Positions 5,772 through 8,302 of a stretch of DNA of 8,302 nt are shown here, one piece after another; position 1 is the stretch's first letter, and each line of letters opens with the position of its first letter. This stretch comes from Deltaproteobacteria bacterium (GTDB taxonomy: Bacteria > Desulfobacterota > Desulfobacteria > Desulfobacterales > C00003060). The notes below the pieces were generated by a model. It worked only from the letters and a program-made list of their open reading frames with translations. It was not told the DNA's origin and did no database searches. The position numbers were made by a program, and so were the translations under genes. The stretch covers positions 1 to 8,302 of the forward strand of contig JAFDFO010000097.1 in assembly GCA_019309815.1 (NCBI GenBank), in the 5' to 3' direction.

Positions 5772-7454
5772 ATGAAAATACTGCTTATATATCCCTATCC
5801 TCTTTATGATCGATCGCAGGAAGAAGATATAAGACCGGTGCCCATAGGTGTGTACTACGTTGGCGCTCTACTAAGAGAGAACGGGTACGATGTTGAGATA
5901 TTGAATTGGTACGACATACACAAAACCCCTGAAAAGATTGCTGAGGTCTTGCATGAAAAGAATCCTGACGTTATCGGGTTCTCAATCCTCAATGCAAACC
6001 GGCGGGGAGGGATAGAGATTGCCGAGATTGCAAAACAAATAAACCCGGATGTGAAAATCGTCTTTGGGGGCGTTGCTGCCACTTTCCTGTGGAAACACTT
6101 CCTAAGGCACTTCCCGCAAGTGGACTATGTAGTCATCGGCGAAGGCGAATACACTTTCTTGAAACTGGTCAGATTGATCGAGAACGGCCAATACAAAGGG
6201 CTCGGGGGGATCAAAGGAATCGCTTTCAGGAAGAACGGCAAAGTTACCAAAACAAAGGGTGTCGAGGTCATAAAAGATCCAGATGAATTGCCAGTCCCGG
6301 CAAAGTATTTCGAATATCAGCACATCTCCTATTCTCGTGGCTGTCCCTGGAAGTGCGCATTTTGCGGGAGTCCTGCCTTCTGGGGCCGGAAGATCAGATT
6401 TCACTCACCGGAGTATTTCGTCAGCCAGCTCGAAATGCTTTACAAAAAGGGGATCACTTTTTTCTATGTTTCAGATGACAACTTCACGGTTAAGAAAGAT
6501 AGGGTGATTGATATTTGCCAGAGAATTCTTGAGAAAAACATGAAGATCACCTGGGTTGCTATATCGAGAGTGAGCTATGTGGATGAGGAGATGTTGTATT
6601 GGATGCGGAAGGCGGGTTGCACCCAAATAAGCTACGGTGTCGAAAGCGGTTCTGAGCAAATAAGAGCGTTGCTGCAAAAAGACATAAAGACTGATGAAAT
6701 CAAGAACGCGTTTGCCTTGACACACAAGTATGGAATCATCGCCCGCGCGTACTTCATATACGGGTCGCCTGAAGAAACCCGGGAGACGATTCAGGAGACG
6801 GTTGACTTGATTCATGAGATCAAGCCTCTCATCTGCGTATTCTATATCCTGGAAGTATATCCCGGAACAAAGCTCTATTTGGATTATCAAAAGAGGTTCA
6901 ACATGACCGATGATGTCTGGCTGGAGGGCATAGAGGGCATTTGTTATTTTGAGACAGACCCCAGCTTGTCTCAGGAGTCGGTCCTTGCTTTTGGTAACAA
7001 GCTGAGGGCGGAGCTATACGAAAACATGAGTCATTTCGTCGAGTCCATAAACCTCATAGACAAAGAAGAACTCTATCCAATGCATGCTGATTTCTTGTCA
7101 AGGCTTGGGATGACTTTCAGTCATGGAGATTACTCCAAGGTTGAGGCAATTCAAGACAAGGATAAAATTGCTCAAGGCCTGTTTGAGAAGTCACTGGATT
7201 ACTATCCAAACCATCGCGCATATATGGGCTTGGGGATGATCAAACAGAAGGGAAGGGCGTTTGATACAGCTATCGATATTCTATCCGAAGGGGTTGAGCT
7301 CTTTCCGGAGAGCGAAGAACTCAACTTGTGTCTGGGGATTAGTTATATGAATTTGCAGGACTACGATGGCGCCCTTTCTCACCTCCTTAGATTCAAGGAC
7401 TCAAAGGAAACCAGATACTACATCGACAAGTGTCATGAGGCGTTGGGTCGGTGA
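5772..7454 (+). CDS. B12-binding domain radical SAM protein with C-terminal TPR repeats
   Basis: The 560-aa protein has three parts. Residues 1 to about 140 form a cobalamin-binding-type domain: MKILLIYPYP, PIGVYYVGALLRENGYDVEI, PDVIGFSILNANR and VFGGVAATF. The usual DxHxxG cobalt-ligand motif is absent, as in many class B radical SAM methyltransferase-like proteins. Next is a radical SAM barrel with the 4Fe-4S motif SRGCPWKCAFC (Cys191, Cys195, Cys198) and GVESGSE (289-295). The last 120 residues read as about three TPR-like units, with signatures such as AYMGLGMIKQKGRAFDTAIDI and LNLCLGISYMNLQDYDGALSHL. The likely chemistry is S-adenosylmethionine- and cobalamin-dependent methylation or a related radical reaction on an unknown substrate; TPRs suggest a protein partner. 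ATG at 5772 is preferred over GTG at 5766 because it gives the standard N-terminus and places AAGAGAG 5 nt upstream. No partner gene is adjacent on the same strand. Confidence 0.92.
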   Translation: MKILLIYPYPLYDRSQEEDIRPVPIGVYYVGALLRENGYDVEILNWYDIHKTPEKIAEVLHEKNPDVIGFSILNANRRGGIEIAEIAKQINPDVKIVFGGVAATFLWKHFLRHFPQVDYVVIGEGEYTFLKLVRLIENGQYKGLGGIKGIAFRKNGKVTKTKGVEVIKDPDELPVPAKYFEYQHISYSRGCPWKCAFCGSPAFWGRKIRFHSPEYFVSQLEMLYKKGITFFYVSDDNFTVKKDRVIDICQRILEKNMKITWVAISRVSYVDEEMLYWMRKAGCTQISYGVESGSEQIRALLQKDIKTDEIKNAFALTHKYGIIARAYFIYGSPEETRETIQETVDLIHEIKPLICVFYILEVYPGTKLYLDYQKRFNMTDDVWLEGIEGICYFETDPSLSQESVLAFGNKLRAELYENMSHFVESINLIDKEELYPMHADFLSRLGMTFSHGDYSKVEAIQDKDKIAQGLFEKSLDYYPNHRAYMGLGMIKQKGRAFDTAIDILSEGVELFPESEELNLCLGISYMNLQDYDGALSHLLRFKDSKETRYYIDKCHEALGR

Positions 7455-7537
7455 GATTCTTTGGAGTCACGATTGCCGAATGTGCGTGAAGTCGCGATAA
7501 AAAGTGTGCCCTCAAAGGCCCCCCCTTTTTCTGCCAA

Positions 7538-8302
7538 TCACAACTTCGGGTTCTTGCGCGGCGCAGTAACCTGCACGTCTTCTGTTCTAGACCAACCAGT
7601 GGAATCCGTGGCGGTGATTGAAATGGTATAGACGCGACCGTCTGCGTGGCGATAGCGTTCAGCGCGGAGTTTCAAAGTGATAATGCCTTGTTCTTGGTCT
7701 ATGACCGGTTCTGTCCAATCGGGTGTCATATCTCCGCCACCAAGACCCTCTGTGGCTTCATTGCTTGTAACCGTAGCCGTTAGGGTGACTCCTGAACCGA
7801 GGAGGTCTTGGGCATTGGCCTCAATAACAATGTCGATCATCTCATGGTTTGCCGGCCACAAGATATTTGGATTCGCAACAGGGGCCATGATCAGCATAGA
7901 ACCGTGACAGCCCGAACACATTTCATAATCCCCAAGTGTAAACGAGCCATAGGCGTACGGTTCAGTTTCTGTCCCTTCAACGTGGAAGCCGACTGCCTCC
8001 CAACCATAGCAGTCCTTTTCGGCGGTATCATAATATTCGTTGTGAATGTAATGCAGGGTGTCCTGGGTGTGGCATCTCTCGCAGTGCCGGATGCGCTCTC
8101 GATTGTCAGGATCATAGTTGGTTTCGTGATTGTCCCAATCAAATCCAAAGCCGTGGCACATATAGCACTTGTTGTTTACTATGTTGCCATGAAATCCCAT
8201 GTGATGGGTATCGTAGGGGCTGCGAGTAGGCTTGCCGTACTCACTGAAGTCCACCAGGTTTCCCCAGTCATCGTAGTGATCAAGGGTGGAGGGATGTCCC
8301 GG
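7538..8302 (-). CDS. C-terminal part of a secreted multihaem cytochrome c with Ig-like tail (partial, runs off the right edge)
   Basis: The frame is open from the right edge to the TGA at 7540-7538, giving 254 visible residues; the N-terminus lies outside the window. Three CxxCH haem-attachment motifs are present: CYMCH (8167-8153), CERCH (8083-8069) and CSGCH (7918-7904). Extra histidines around them (DTHHMGFHG, LHYIHNEY, GFHVEG) could be distal ligands. After the last haem motif, a segment beginning NILWPANHEMIDIVIEA leads into a beta-rich domain ending DGRVYTISITATDSTGWS. This LWPxNH...YTIxITATDxxG pattern is typical of Ig-like domains of secreted bacterial proteins. Export to periplasm or cell surface is required for haem attachment, and a role in respiratory or extracellular electron transfer is likely. 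The GTG at 8254 is internal, since the 16 codons before it are open and in character. Confidence 0.93.
   Translation of the reverse strand, partial: PGHPSTLDHYDDWGNLVDFSEYGKPTRSPYDTHHMGFHGNIVNNKCYMCHGFGFDWDNHETNYDPDNRERIRHCERCHTQDTLHYIHNEYYDTAEKDCYGWEAVGFHVEGTETEPYAYGSFTLGDYEMCSGCHGSMLIMAPVANPNILWPANHEMIDIVIEANAQDLLGSGVTLTATVTSNEATEGLGGGDMTPDWTEPVIDQEQGIITLKLRAERYRHADGRVYTISITATDSTGWSRTEDVQVTAPRKNPKL

Noticed and set aside
6102..6890. Minus-strand open frames of 100 and 139 codons opposite the radical SAM gene
   Set aside because: They lie antisense to well-supported motifs of the radical SAM protein and have no recognisable domain.
7455..7537. GCC-loop-GGC with C7-T5 run as a terminator between the convergent radical SAM and cytochrome genes
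   Set aside because: The stem is only 3-4 bp, and the T-run is separated from it by a C-run on the plus strand; not enough for an intrinsic terminator call.

Overview
The window looks like bacterial chromosome from a mesophilic anaerobe of the Desulfobacterota (Deltaproteobacteria) type. This is inferred from gene content and moderate GC, not from a database match. The pointers are a selenocysteine-specific elongation factor (SelB), a DUF3786-like protein, a B12-dependent-type radical SAM protein and a multihaem c-type cytochrome.

Layout, left to right. Positions 1-2286, minus strand, hold a tight operon: a 63-aa two-helix membrane protein, selB (637 aa), then the start of a membrane-anchored protein that runs off the left edge. 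Stop and start are 1 bp apart at the last junction. A good sigma70-type promoter (TTGACG-17-TATACG) lies at 2354-2382. Positions 2287-2476 are a divergent control region. A promoter for tRNA-His (TTGAAA-17-TATTTA, extended -10) faces the other way, and a perfect 12-bp inverted repeat has one arm near each promoter. Positions 2477-2775 carry tRNA-His(GTG) and tRNA-Arg(TCG), separated by a spacer of 7-nt tandem repeats. A 75-aa membrane protein follows on the minus strand. Positions 3217-4681, plus strand, hold a probable two-gene unit: a DUF3786-like protein and an RNase Z-like metallo-beta-lactamase-fold hydrolase. Its candidate promoter has a perfect palindrome over the -10 box. Convergent to it is a 237-aa Cys/His-rich protein of unknown function (minus, ends 4740). 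A 318-bp gap without a gene contains a terminator-like hairpin. Then comes a 560-aa protein with a B12-binding domain, a radical SAM domain and C-terminal TPR-like repeats (plus). Last is the C-terminal part of a secreted multihaem cytochrome c with an Ig-like tail (minus), which enters from the right edge.

The genes do not form one obvious pathway. SelB implies that the cell decodes UGA as selenocysteine, but no selA, selD, tRNA-Sec or convincing selenoprotein is visible here. The cytochrome fits a respiratory or extracellular electron-transfer role. The radical SAM protein, the Cys/His-rich protein and the DUF3786-like protein are the least characterised parts. I see no IS element, phage gene, CRISPR array or defence system. 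The most unusual non-coding signals are the 12-bp inverted repeat between the divergent promoters, the palindrome on the -10 box at 3169-3183, and the heptamer repeats between the tRNAs.
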